A DNA stretch of 64,000 nt, taken from Neorhodopirellula pilleata (lineage in GTDB: Bacteria > Planctomycetota > Planctomycetia > Pirellulales > Pirellulaceae). A model generated the notes under the pieces. It was not told the origin of the DNA and did no database searches. It saw only the letters and a program-made list of their open reading frames with translations. This document shows, in pieces, positions 1 through 6,596 of the stretch (positions within the stretch are counted from its first letter, which is position 1; every line of letters begins with the position of its first letter). The DNA is taken from contig NZ_SJPM01000005.1 in NCBI RefSeq assembly GCF_007859915.1, positions 367,222-431,221 of the forward strand, read 5' to 3'. The translations under genes and the position numbers were made by a program.

Positions 1-87
1 GGTACCACCATCCGCACCGGAGTACCAAGCACGGAAGCAAAAACCATACAGGCGATAGGCTGCGTGGGAAATCCAACCGGGCTTCTT

Positions 88-207
88 GAACAGAGGACTT
101 GAGCTTCGGCTAGTGGCACTGGCTTCGCGCAGCGACTTACGGACCAGCCAAGAAAAAGATTCGAACTCAAACCACGCCTCGCCGCGAAGTCAAATCCTTA
201 TTGGTTA
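88..207 (-). other. attC site closing cassette 27
   Basis: Longest and most divergent site. The outer arms CAAATCCTTATTGG and AGAGGACTTG pair around an inner stem (GCTTCGCG with CGCGAAG). The stop codon of the 205-714 gene lies in the R'' box. Confidence 0.65.
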
Positions 208-714
208 CCCGATTGCTCCATCGCGAATCGAGACCCGGCGTGGCCGCCATACGTCCGGAGGATCGTCACAGCAATTGAGTTCGAGCCAGCCATCAGTCTC
301 TCCCAAGAATTCGATGCCGTCAATCGCGACGGGTGTTCGCCAGTGTATAAAACCTGCGGAGTCAAGGCAGATGACATCAGTGTAAGTTGCGATGAACGCG
401 TGCTTGGGATCATGTGCGATGTAGCAAGCAATGCCGAGGTCATCGTAGTATGTCCAGGAATATGCTTGATCAATGCGTAGTAGGTAGACAGCACCGCGTG
501 CAATCCAAATGTGAGCGTTTGCGTACGGCCAAGGAGTGATCGACATAGCGTATCCGTTTCCGGGTTTTGCATTGGCGATCCAACAGTGCGTGTCATCAAG
601 CCAACATCGAAGGACGCAGCCCTCAGATGTTGTGGTTCCGTTTCCATCGTCGAGATTTACGACATTGTCTTGCTTCCGCGGAAGGTAGGGCAGCGGCTCG
701 AGACGCACGTTCAT
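205..714 (-). CDS. Cassette 27: hypothetical protein, 169 aa
   Basis: I do not recognise a family. The protein is soluble in appearance, rich in Trp, His and Asp, with no signal peptide or membrane segment. The frame stays open upstream to a TTG at 912, but that extension would translate the whole attC at 724-812 and overlap the next gene. The ATG at 714 lies just inside this cassette, with an AAAGAG stretch immediately before it, so I use it. The TAA stop falls in the R'' box of attC 88-207, as in several other cassettes here. It is the last complete cassette in the window. Confidence 0.7.
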   Translation of the reverse strand: MNVRLEPLPYLPRKQDNVVNLDDGNGTTTSEGCVLRCWLDDTHCWIANAKPGNGYAMSITPWPYANAHIWIARGAVYLLRIDQAYSWTYYDDLGIACYIAHDPKHAFIATYTDVICLDSAGFIHWRTPVAIDGIEFLGETDGWLELNCCDDPPDVWRPRRVSIRDGAIG

Positions 715-723
715 CTCTTTCGG

Positions 724-812
724 GTAACGACCGGCGTCACCGGGCGGGGAGAGTAAAGCTGTCCATTTCAAATCCGGCCGCAAGCCCCGCTCCGTGTGCA
801 CGCCAAAGTTAT
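724..812 (-). other. attC site closing cassette 26
   Basis: Arms CGTCACCGGGCGGGG and CCCCGCTCCGTGTGCACG pair. It resembles the sites at 6506-6590 and 10483-10567. It separates two genes that would otherwise appear to overlap. Confidence 0.75.
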
Positions 813-1354
813 TCGCCGGACCACGTTTTGAGTAGTAAACGGAGCCGGCGAAACAACCAAACCTCGAAGGAAACGACCAATCCGACCAGTACGGAAACGA
901 CCGGAAATGCAAGCAAGGATTCTAAGGCCGCCAGAACGGCGGACAGCAAAAAGAAGGATCCAAAAACTATCGCGCTGGTAACCAAGGAGGCTGCGGGCTG
1001 CCAAAAAACGAAGACTGCTAGAACAACCTTTGGGTCATCAATTCGTTGCCGCGCGATCAAGCGCCGACCCATCCACCAGTAAGAAATTGCGAAACCGATG
1101 AAGGATGATTCGGTGCGCAGTTCCAACGATCCGTAGTAGCTCGGCAAATCATATATGGTGCAGGCAATGGCAGCGATCACAAGGTAGAGAACAAGTCCGA
1201 TGCATTCGAATCGAGTTGGCGGCCAAGAGCAAGGTCGCGGTGGATTTAATACAGCCCCAGCAACGAACGAATGGCCCCAAAGAGGCGTGAACAGCAGCAG
1301 TGCCCCAGTCAAAACTGCGGTGGCAGCAATTCCAAGAAGTTCAATAGCTTCCAA
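809..1354 (-). CDS. Cassette 26: multi-pass membrane protein, 181 aa
   Basis: The sequence shows about four hydrophobic segments: residues 8-32, 48-67, a weaker one near 85-95, and 108-170, which probably holds two helices. Basic residues follow at the C-terminus (RRLRLLLK). No catalytic motif or named family is visible to me. The ATG at 1354 is about 30 bases inside the cassette, after the attC at 1384-1472, and the TAA stop lies in the R'' box of attC 724-812. Unknown function; an integral inner-membrane location is the only prediction I would defend. Confidence 0.72.
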   Translation of the reverse strand: MEAIELLGIAATAVLTGALLLFTPLWGHSFVAGAVLNPPRPCSWPPTRFECIGLVLYLVIAAIACTIYDLPSYYGSLELRTESSFIGFAISYWWMGRRLIARQRIDDPKVVLAVFVFWQPAASLVTSAIVFGSFFLLSAVLAALESLLAFPVVSVLVGLVVSFEVWLFRRLRLLLKTWSGE

Positions 1355-1383
1355 CGTGCTCCTTCAATGGGACGGACTTCAAT

Positions 1384-1472
1384 CGAATAATGTCAGACAT
1401 CACGGGGGACGGACAGTCAACGATCCATTGTGAGAAGCGCCGCAAGCCGTCCTTCCGTGCATGTCATTGTTC
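1384..1472 (-). other. attC site closing cassette 25
   Basis: Belongs to the ACATCACGGGGGACGG sub-family shared with 1801-1884, 7760-7845 and 14427-14510. Its R' box is altered (AATG instead of AACG on the plus strand). Confidence 0.8.
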
Positions 1473-1793
1473 TGCCTCCGGTCTTATCACACGGAACTCA
1501 CGCCATTCAAGTGTCATCTTATCACCGTCCGACGCATAGTGGATTTCATCGAGCATCGCTGGGTTGCCACCATCCGGAAAGACGGAAATCGCCATCTCGT
1601 CAATTGTAGCCGGATACGTGCCGGATTCGTCGTAGTGAGCTGTTGCCGTCCGTTCAGTTTCATCCAGCAGAGCCAATACAGCTGATTTCTTCGCAGATTC
1701 AGCGGCAGTAGTCCACGTTTGCCATCCCGTCATTGCAATCGGAAATCCTATTGCGACGAAAAGTACAACGGAAACGACGCGGCTATTTTTCAT
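1464..1793 (-). CDS. Cassette 25: small exported protein, 109 aa
   Basis: The N-terminus (MKNSRVVSVVLFVAIGFPIAM) is a signal peptide or single membrane anchor, followed by a hydrophilic domain. The part reading YPATIDEM and then FPDGGNP recalls the C-terminal half of type II secretion pseudopilin-like proteins, but the resemblance is weak and no prepilin cleavage motif is seen. The frame is open to 1874, but those 27 codons lie inside the attC at 1801-1884, so the ATG at 1793 is the likely start. Function unknown. Confidence 0.7.
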   Translation of the reverse strand: MKNSRVVSVVLFVAIGFPIAMTGWQTWTTAAESAKKSAVLALLDETERTATAHYDESGTYPATIDEMAISVFPDGGNPAMLDEIHYASDGDKMTLEWREFRVIRPEAEQ

Positions 1794-1800
1794 GTTGGCA

Positions 1801-1884
1801 GAACGGCAGACATCACGGGGGACGGACGAAGGACTTTCCACTTCAAAAACCGCGAAAGCCGTCCTCCCGTGCATGTCATTGTTC
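1801..1884 (-). other. attC site closing cassette 24
   Basis: Reads GAACAATGACATGCACGGGA at the R'' end and GTCTGCCGTTC at the R' end on the minus strand. This is close to the textbook attC end pattern (AACAAT and GCGTT), and it anchored recognition of the array. Confidence 0.85.
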
Positions 1885-2271
1885 CCCCATTATCTGCTCA
1901 GCCCGCAGCCACGCAAGTATGTCGTTCAACGCTTCTGGGGCCGTTGGGTCTTCCACATTTTTCGTCCGCTCGGTGTCGCCCTGGCGTTTCTGGAATATCA
2001 GTCGAAAAGTATCCTTTGTCGCGTGGTATTCGATGTAGACCATGGGCACACCAAGCCTGCCGGGATAGGTCTCAGCCGTTGATATGCCGAGCGCGGCGTG
2101 GGACGTGCTGGCGTGAATCACCGGTTTTGTATCCATTCTGGAGTAATGAGCAACAACATCGAGCATCCGGTGCTGTTCGAATCCGTGTTGGTCAATTAAG
2201 TCACGATAGAACGAAGTCACACGATCCCATCCAGGACTGGATTGCATTTGCGGTGGACGTTCGCGTGTCAT
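1876..2271 (-). CDS. Cassette 24: hypothetical protein, 131 aa
   Basis: A soluble protein without recognised domain. The middle (residues about 38-90) alternates short hydrophobic strands, and the C-terminus ends in a predicted helix (EALNDILAWLRAEQIMGEQ). The ATG at 2271 is 17 bases inside the cassette after attC 2288-2371. The TGA stop sits within the R'' box of attC 1801-1884, so the last codons (GEQ) are attC bases. Function unknown. Confidence 0.68.
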   Translation of the reverse strand: MTRERPPQMQSSPGWDRVTSFYRDLIDQHGFEQHRMLDVVAHYSRMDTKPVIHASTSHAALGISTAETYPGRLGVPMVYIEYHATKDTFRLIFQKRQGDTERTKNVEDPTAPEALNDILAWLRAEQIMGEQ

Positions 2272-2287
2272 TCAATCCTCGCTGGGG

Positions 2288-2371
2288 GAACGGACGCCGT
2301 CACCTGGGACGGACGATTGAGTTTCCATTGGTAACACCTCGCAAGCCGTCCTTAGGTGCACGGCCTGGTTC
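2288..2371 (-). other. attC site closing cassette 23
   Basis: Arms GCCGTCACCTGGGACGG and CCGTCCTTAGGTGCACGGC pair. It shares the CACCTGGGACGGACGATTGA core with 10483-10567. Confidence 0.82.
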
Positions 2372-2821
2372 TGGCTTTCGTTCGTGCTCGTGCTCAGCAT
2401 CGCGGTGCTCGTGCTCGTAATCGATCAATTCCGCGTAGTCTACCGATGACTCCCCGACCCCGTCAAACTTGATCGCCATCCGAGTCAACATCGAGACCAC
2501 TCATTTGAGCTTCAGCTTCATGTCACGGCTTGTCTCGATATCCAACCCACCGGACACAACGAGCACATCTTGGATCGCAGCGCATTCAAAGGCTGATCCG
2601 CGAGCGATGTCGAAAAAACGAGCACGATCCTTCACGCTTCGCTTGCCGTTGCCCTCAGCGATGTTGAGCGGAATGGATTGCGCCGCGCGAAGCCATTGGT
2701 CGCGGGCGTGGCGATGCAAGCCGCTCAGCGTTTTCGAAATCTCGAAAGCTGCGGAAACATACTCGATGGACAGACGGTAAACATCCAGTCGATCGTGGTC
2801 GAAGATTGGATCGTTCATCAA
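2300..2821 (-). pseudogene. Cassette 23: four-helix-bundle (S23-type) protein with an in-frame TGA
   Basis: The N-terminal 106 codons (2501-2821) match the four helix bundle / 23S rRNA intervening-sequence protein family: FDHDRLDVYRLSIEYV, LRAAQSIPLNIAEGNGK, and RFFDIARGSAFECAAIQDVL. The frame stops at TGA 2501-2503 and then continues in the same frame with VVSMLTRMAIKFDG, which is the usual C-terminal helix. An Arg codon (CGA) changed to TGA by one transition would explain this. After an EYEHEH-type tail the frame runs into attC 2288-2371 without its own stop. Either the gene is broken, or a truncated bundle or read-through product is made. Confidence 0.8.
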
Positions 2822-2891
2822 AGCTGCCTTTCGATTACGAGCACGAGCACCGTTTCACTGAGCACGAGCACGATGGGGAGCTTCGTGGCCA

Positions 2892-2976
2892 GAACGGTTG
2901 CCGTAACCGAGCGGCGACGAGAAACTGACCACTTCAAAAAACGCAGATTTCGCCGCTTCGGTTCACGGCATGGTTC
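2892..2976 (-). other. attC site closing cassette 22
   Basis: Sequence CCGTAACCGAGCGGCGACGA with matching arm TCGCCGCTTCGGTTCACGG. It is identical to 5317-5401, the attC of the duplicated DUF805 cassette. Confidence 0.85.
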
Positions 2977-2988
2977 GACGTGGCGTGC

Positions 2989-3327
2989 CTAATCCTGCAG
3001 CGGGTCTGGACCAAACTGGTTCGGCCCATTCGTTCCCTTCATGCATCCACACTCTATGAATGACCAAATCCCGCCCAGTATCGGAATTGCATTGATCAGG
3101 ACCCACCAACCTGATTTGTCACGGTCATGCCATCGCTTGATCTGCACAATGATTCCCATCGCTAAAACAGGAAACAGCAAGAAAGAGAGTGCCGTCGTGA
3201 CTGATTCGGGGATTGATTCAAACTCTGAAAGAAAGCCAACGATCAATAGCAATCCATACACGACGGCATAGAATTTCCAGAAGGTGGATCGAGGAATTCT
3301 CCCGTCTGTGGTGAGTAGGTCTTTCAT
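2989..3327 (-). CDS. Cassette 22: DUF805 membrane protein, copy 1
   Basis: 112 aa with the DUF805 (YhaH-like) layout: an N-terminal RIPRSTFWKFYA motif, two hydrophobic segments at about 20-37 and 44-62, the conserved VQIKRWHDRDKSGWWVL signature (about 61-77), and a third segment ending IWSFIECG. Members are small inner-membrane proteins of unknown function. The whole cassette, attC included, recurs at 5317-5771 with about four base differences. At the protein level residue 13 or so is Gly here against Lys, and Phe against Val in the first membrane segment. Confidence 0.9.
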   Translation of the reverse strand: MKDLLTTDGRIPRSTFWKFYAVVYGLLLIVGFLSEFESIPESVTTALSFLLFPVLAMGIIVQIKRWHDRDKSGWWVLINAIPILGGIWSFIECGCMKGTNGPNQFGPDPLQD

Positions 3328-3346
3328 GAAATGTCCTTAGTTCGGC

Positions 3347-3430
3347 GAACGGCGGCGGTAACCGAGTCGCCGCCAAAAACATTGATCTTAAAAAACACGT
3401 CATCGGCGACTTCGGTTCACCGCTTGGTTC
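3347..3430 (-). other. attC site closing cassette 21
   Basis: Arms GGTAACCGAGTCGCCGCC and GGCGACTTCGGTTCACCG pair on either side of a TTGATCTTAAAAAA centre. Confidence 0.8.
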
Positions 3431-4184
3431 TGCCACGATTTGTTGCGGGTAGGAAGTTGCAGTCATGTGTTGACTCAATGTACCGAACACCGCGTTTTAA
3501 AGCAGCACGCACGTCTGGTCGAAGATGCACGGCCCACTGGGGAGACGGATCATCACGAGCGAGAGTGTACAAAGACATGGCGTAACCATACATGTCCATG
3601 CTCATGTAACCGCGTTTCCCAACCGACCATCCAGACCATTGACCTTCAGTCCAGTTTGATTCGTGGACCACAGAATTGGCTGGAAAAATGCCTAGCCCCA
3701 TGAAGACCGTTAGCAAGTCAGTCAATTCCTCGTGATCGGGTTCGTCAGGCGAGATCCGGTTCTGACCCAATAGTATGACGTGCCCTATTTCATGGGATAG
3801 CGTCCCGATCACGCTCGCTGGGTCATCCAGGGAATAGACCTCAAGCCAAATGTCATGCTTCTCACCAGTTTTTGTGTACAGTCCAGCCGAGCGGCTGTTG
3901 ACAACGCCTTCGAATTGAGGCGTGCCATCCTCGTAGAAGCCCAAATTGAGCGTCGTAGGATCGACGTCCATTAGTGACGCTACACGACACATTAGGTCAT
4001 GGATTCCGTCCTCCGTACATTCGTAAGTAAGCGGCAAGAACTCCTCAGTGGGAAGAACAGTTCGCCCAGTCCGCAGACGCTCTAGCCCAAGCTCATCGGT
4101 AAGCCAAGAGAATCGTGTCTCAATCCAGCTTTTGGTTGATTCATCGACGGGGCATTTTGGTTTTCCACGAAACCAATCAAGCAT
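3417..4184 (-). CDS. Cassette 21: putative zinc metalloprotease (HEIGH), 255 aa
   Basis: The key signal is SHEIGHVILLGQNR followed about 15 residues later by an acidic HEELTDLLTVFMG helix. This is the HEXXH zinc motif with a downstream Glu, as in gluzincin or minimal metalloprotease domains. The N-terminal 100 residues resemble no family I know. There is no signal peptide, so the enzyme would be cytoplasmic. The C-terminal stretch (residues about 205-255) has a short helix pair and a basic tail whose last codons overlap the attC. Substrate unknown; the cassette has no partner gene. Catalytic function is inferred from the motif only. Confidence 0.72.
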   Translation of the reverse strand: MLDWFRGKPKCPVDESTKSWIETRFSWLTDELGLERLRTGRTVLPTEEFLPLTYECTEDGIHDLMCRVASLMDVDPTTLNLGFYEDGTPQFEGVVNSRSAGLYTKTGEKHDIWLEVYSLDDPASVIGTLSHEIGHVILLGQNRISPDEPDHEELTDLLTVFMGLGIFPANSVVHESNWTEGQWSGWSVGKRGYMSMDMYGYAMSLYTLARDDPSPQWAVHLRPDVRAALKRGVRYIESTHDCNFLPATNRGRTKR

Positions 4185-4208
4185 GACGTTAGTGTAACCT
4201 CTGTGGCA

Positions 4209-4292
4209 GAACGCTACCGTTCAGCGGGCGGCGAGGAACGATTGTCCACTTCAAAAAAACCAGCTTCGCCGCTCCGTTGCAACGGATGGTTC
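4209..4292 (-). other. attC site closing cassette 20
   Basis: R' end GTTCTG and R'' end GAACCATCCGTTGCAACGG on the minus strand. Its sequence encodes the C-terminal residues NHPLQRSGEAG of the 4214-4447 frame. Confidence 0.8.
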
Positions 4293-4447
4293 GCCGCAAT
4301 TTGAGGTGAGAGATCGACATACGAACGTTCCGAAGAGTCGCGTGCACTACGCAATTCAGCAAAGACACGATGAATGTCGTACCCGGCCTCGGCTCCGAGT
4401 CGGTGACGAATCGCCTTGATTTCTTCAATTGGGTTAGGGGTTGTCAT
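4214..4447 (-). CDS. Cassette 20: small partner of the PIN toxin, 77 aa
   Basis: The start ATG (4445-4447) overlaps the end of the PIN gene by 14 bases, so the two are translationally coupled. The N-terminal 50 residues (MTTPNPIEEIKAIRHRLGAE, then DIHRVFAELR) look like the short helical antitoxin-like proteins that follow PIN-domain genes in planctomycetes and cyanobacteria. From about residue 52 onward the frame is attC sequence (NHPLQRSGEAG), so the C-terminus is borrowed from the recombination site. The antitoxin role is inferred from size and pairing. The order toxin then partner is the reverse of standard vapBC. Confidence 0.65.
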   Translation of the reverse strand: MTTPNPIEEIKAIRHRLGAEAGYDIHRVFAELRSARDSSERSYVDLSPQIAANHPLQRSGEAGFFEVDNRSSPPAER

Positions 4448-4916
4448 AGGATTCCAGTAATTGTTCGGGTGTACAGATCGTCGCAGGAGTAAACCCAGAT
4501 TCACGGCAGATGTCCCCGATCCGCCGTTGAAGGTGTGGGTTAAGTATATGCTTGAAGTTCCAGGTGACCAAATACGTCAATCCATGCACCGCCGCTAATG
4601 CGATGTGGGCGGCGTCACGCGGTTCCGATTCGGGAACGGCCTTGCCGAGCATGAGAGCCTCCGCGAGTAATTCGGCGTCTTCCCGTGGCGTGACGAGTTC
4701 AATCCCGGCAACAACCGCCAAACGTTCCGCAGCGGCGATCGGATCGCCTGCACTGCATTCAGCGATTACGAGATCAGAAATCTTCAGATCAAAGCGGACT
4801 GAAGCGTCAGCCCACCATTTGCGAGTGGAAAGCTGGCGAGCCAACATGATCGGGTCCGGTTGGTCTCGCGACGCGATCGTGCCGACAACGGTTGTTTCCA
4901 AATAAACGGTTTCCAT
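4434..4916 (-). CDS. Cassette 20: PIN-domain toxin-like protein, 160 aa
   Basis: The protein starts METVYLETTVVGTIASR, has a central ISDLVIAECSAGD segment, and carries PRDAAHIALAAVHGLTYLVTWNFKHI near residues 98-125. These are the spaced acidic positions (E7, E53, D100 region) and the TWNFKHI segment of VapC-related PIN nucleases. The first catalytic Asp of classical PIN domains is Glu here (LETT), as in a known sub-group. PIN toxins cleave RNA; the exact target cannot be read from sequence. It forms one cassette with the 4214-4447 gene, consistent with an array-stabilising toxin-antitoxin pair. Confidence 0.78.
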   Translation of the reverse strand: METVYLETTVVGTIASRDQPDPIMLARQLSTRKWWADASVRFDLKISDLVIAECSAGDPIAAAERLAVVAGIELVTPREDAELLAEALMLGKAVPESEPRDAAHIALAAVHGLTYLVTWNFKHILNPHLQRRIGDICRESGFTPATICTPEQLLESYDNP

Positions 4917-4970
4917 TACGCCATTGTAAGCGATTCAAGCTCCAAGTGCGAATCGCGAGTCTCCGTCGGC

Positions 4971-5058
4971 GAACGGCGGCGATATGCGGGCGGCGGCGTT
5001 TGAAGTGATTGCTACCAGACCGGCGACCATCGCCGCTCCGTCATCATTGCATGGTTAC
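4971..5058 (-). other. attC site of non-coding cassette copy 1
   Basis: GCGATATGCGGGCGGCGGCG with matching arm GCGACCATCGCCGCTCCG. This attC type occurs only in the six repeated non-coding cassettes. Confidence 0.85.
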
Positions 5059-5316
5059 GAGTCACTCATCTTAGCATCGTGCCCACAGGCTTGCCATCAA
5101 CTTCGACCCGACGGCTTTTGCCGACAGCCGCCACCATTGGTCAGGCGTCGGACCATGCCCCGCAGGGCAGGCGTCGGTTTGTGCCCCGCAGGGCAGTCCT
5201 GAACCGTGCCCCGCAGGGCCGGCGTTGAACATGCCCCGCAAGGCGACACCGGACGATGCCCCGCAGGGCAGCCTGGCAGTCTGCATTACTCAGCGTTGAC
5301 ACATTTCTCATGCTCG
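4971..5316 (-). repeat. Repeated non-coding cassette, copy 1 (cassette 19)
   Basis: A 346 bp cassette with no convincing gene. On the minus strand it starts TTACGAGCATGAGAAATGTG, then has five spaced copies of GCCCTGCGGGGC (one mutated to GCCTTGCGGGGC), each able to fold as a GCCC/GGGC stem with a TGCG loop. It then has a CGGC..GCCG hairpin, a TTGATGGCAAGCC stretch and the attC. Short open frames exist on both strands (about 53 codons minus, 72 codons plus), but they change at amino-acid level between copies and I treat them as incidental. This is the most divergent of the six copies. Confidence 0.85.
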
Positions 5317-5401
5317 TAACGGTTGCCGTAACCGAGCGGCGACGAGAAACTGACCACTTCAAAAAACGCAGATTTCGCCGCTTCGGTTCACGGCATGGTT
5401 C
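5317..5401 (-). other. attC site closing cassette 18
   Basis: Identical to 2892-2976; second copy of the DUF805 cassette attC. Confidence 0.85.
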
Positions 5402-5413
5402 GACGTGGCGTGC

Positions 5414-5752
5414 CTAATCCTGCAGCGGGTCTGGACCAAACTGGTTCGGCCCATTCGTTCCCTTCATGCATCCACACTCTATGAATGACCAAATCCCGCC
5501 CAGTATCGGAATTGCATTGATCAGGACCCACCAACCTGATTTGTCACGGTCATGCCATCGCTTGATCTGCACAATGATTCCCATCGCTAAAACAGGAAAC
5601 AGCAAGAAAGAGAGTGCCGTCGTGACTGATTCGGGGATTGATTCAAACTCTGAAAGAACGCCAACGATCAATAGCAATCCATACACGACGGCATAGAATT
5701 TCCAGAAGGTGGATCGAGGAATTCTCTTGTCTGTGGTGAGTAGGTCTTTCAT
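5414..5752 (-). CDS. Cassette 18: DUF805 membrane protein, copy 2
   Basis: 112 aa, differing from the protein at 2989-3327 at only two positions (Lys for Gly in the N-terminal TTDKRIPRS, Val for Phe in the first membrane segment). The same KRWHDRDKSGWWVL signature and three hydrophobic segments are present. Because the attC and the short leader are duplicated too, the copy arose as a whole cassette, not by gene conversion of the coding part. Function unknown. Both copies keep an intact frame, so neither looks like a pseudogene. Confidence 0.9.
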   Translation of the reverse strand: MKDLLTTDKRIPRSTFWKFYAVVYGLLLIVGVLSEFESIPESVTTALSFLLFPVLAMGIIVQIKRWHDRDKSGWWVLINAIPILGGIWSFIECGCMKGTNGPNQFGPDPLQD

Positions 5753-5771
5753 GAAATGTCCTTAGTTCGTC

Positions 5772-5856
5772 GAACGACCGCCGTAACCGGGCGGCGACGA
5801 AAGGTTGTCCATTTCAAATCCGCCCGACTTCGCCGCTCCGGTTCACGGCATGGTTA
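5772..5856 (-). other. attC site closing cassette 17
   Basis: GCCGTAACCGGGCGGCGACGA with arm TCGCCGCTCCGGTTCACGG. It encodes the C-terminal NHAVNRSGEVGRI of the upstream protein. Confidence 0.85.
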
Positions 5857-6485
5857 TCGGGCTTTGTTTCTGCGAGCCAAGTGGCGATGTCATTGATGAT
5901 AGCAGCTGGTTCACAAACGCCAACAAGTACGCGGTCAACGTCTCCGTTGGAATAGAACGCGAGTGACGGCACTTTGACGATGCCCGCCTCGCGACAGACG
6001 TCGTGCAACTGCGGGACGTCGATGTCAAGCGAACGGAATTCAACGTTGTCATCGAATTGTTCGATTGCGGGTCGGAGATTCGCGTCCATGTTCCTGTCGT
6101 GTGCGTCCCATTTCGCCCAAAAATGAACAATTAGCTTTGGGAGTCGCAGATCGTCACGTACGAAGCGAGTAGTCGCCGGCTGCCAGTGGCGTTTGTCATG
6201 TTCGCGGTGGTATGCCACATACATCGTGTCCGTAAAATAGGATTGCCAGTCAGTCGAGTATTGATCAACGAACAAGGAAAACGGCGGCCACTCAGGGTCG
6301 GTCAGCGACATGATTGTCAGCATCGCGTTGTCGCCATCGTAGACGCCGGATTGCAGGAATTGATCGAAGCGGTCAGCGTTTGCGAAGACAGGAGCAAGCC
6401 GAGGCAACTGCGACACGTAGCGATCGTGCTTCGTGCAAAAGGCACGCCACTGGTCGGTCTGGTTTTTCGATTTGCGAAACGACAT
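5814..6485 (-). CDS. Cassette 17: thioredoxin-fold protein lacking CXXC, 223 aa
   Basis: The C-terminal half has the thioredoxin pattern: LIVHFWAKWDAHDRNMD (strand plus active-site loop), then VEFRSLDIDVPQLHDVCREAGIVKVPSLAFYSNGDVDRVLVG including the conserved cis-Pro region VPSL. The usual WCGPC is WDAHD, so both redox cysteines are missing and disulfide chemistry is not expected. The N-terminal 100 residues (WRAFCTKH ... SLTDPEWPPF) are unfamiliar. The frame is open to 6584, but those codons are the neighbouring attC, so the ATG at 6485 is chosen. The last 13 residues are attC-encoded. A binding or chaperone-like role is possible; not demonstrated. Confidence 0.75.
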   Translation of the reverse strand: MSFRKSKNQTDQWRAFCTKHDRYVSQLPRLAPVFANADRFDQFLQSGVYDGDNAMLTIMSLTDPEWPPFSLFVDQYSTDWQSYFTDTMYVAYHREHDKRHWQPATTRFVRDDLRLPKLIVHFWAKWDAHDRNMDANLRPAIEQFDDNVEFRSLDIDVPQLHDVCREAGIVKVPSLAFYSNGDVDRVLVGVCEPAAIINDIATWLAETKPDNHAVNRSGEVGRI

Positions 6486-6505
6486 GTGGCTGAGCTCTTG
6501 CCCGA

Positions 6506-6590
6506 TAACGTCGGCCGTCACCGGGGACGGCAGTTTGATGTTCCATTTGTAAACGCTCGATGCCGTCCTCCGTGTGCACGGCATTGTTAT
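6506..6590 (-). other. attC site closing cassette 16
   Basis: GCCGTCACCGGGGACGGCA with arm TGCCGTCCTCCGTGTGCACGGC; ends TGTTAT on the plus strand. Confidence 0.83.
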
Positions 6591-6596
6591 CCGATA

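Noticed and set aside
1..87. Part of a further cassette gene
   Set aside because: No frame with coding character can be followed to the window edge; the bases before attC 88-207 remain unassigned.
2300..2500. A separate 66-residue gene starting at GTG 2500
   Set aside because: It is in the same frame as the four-helix-bundle gene directly above it and supplies that family's C-terminal helix, so it is the end of the same interrupted gene.
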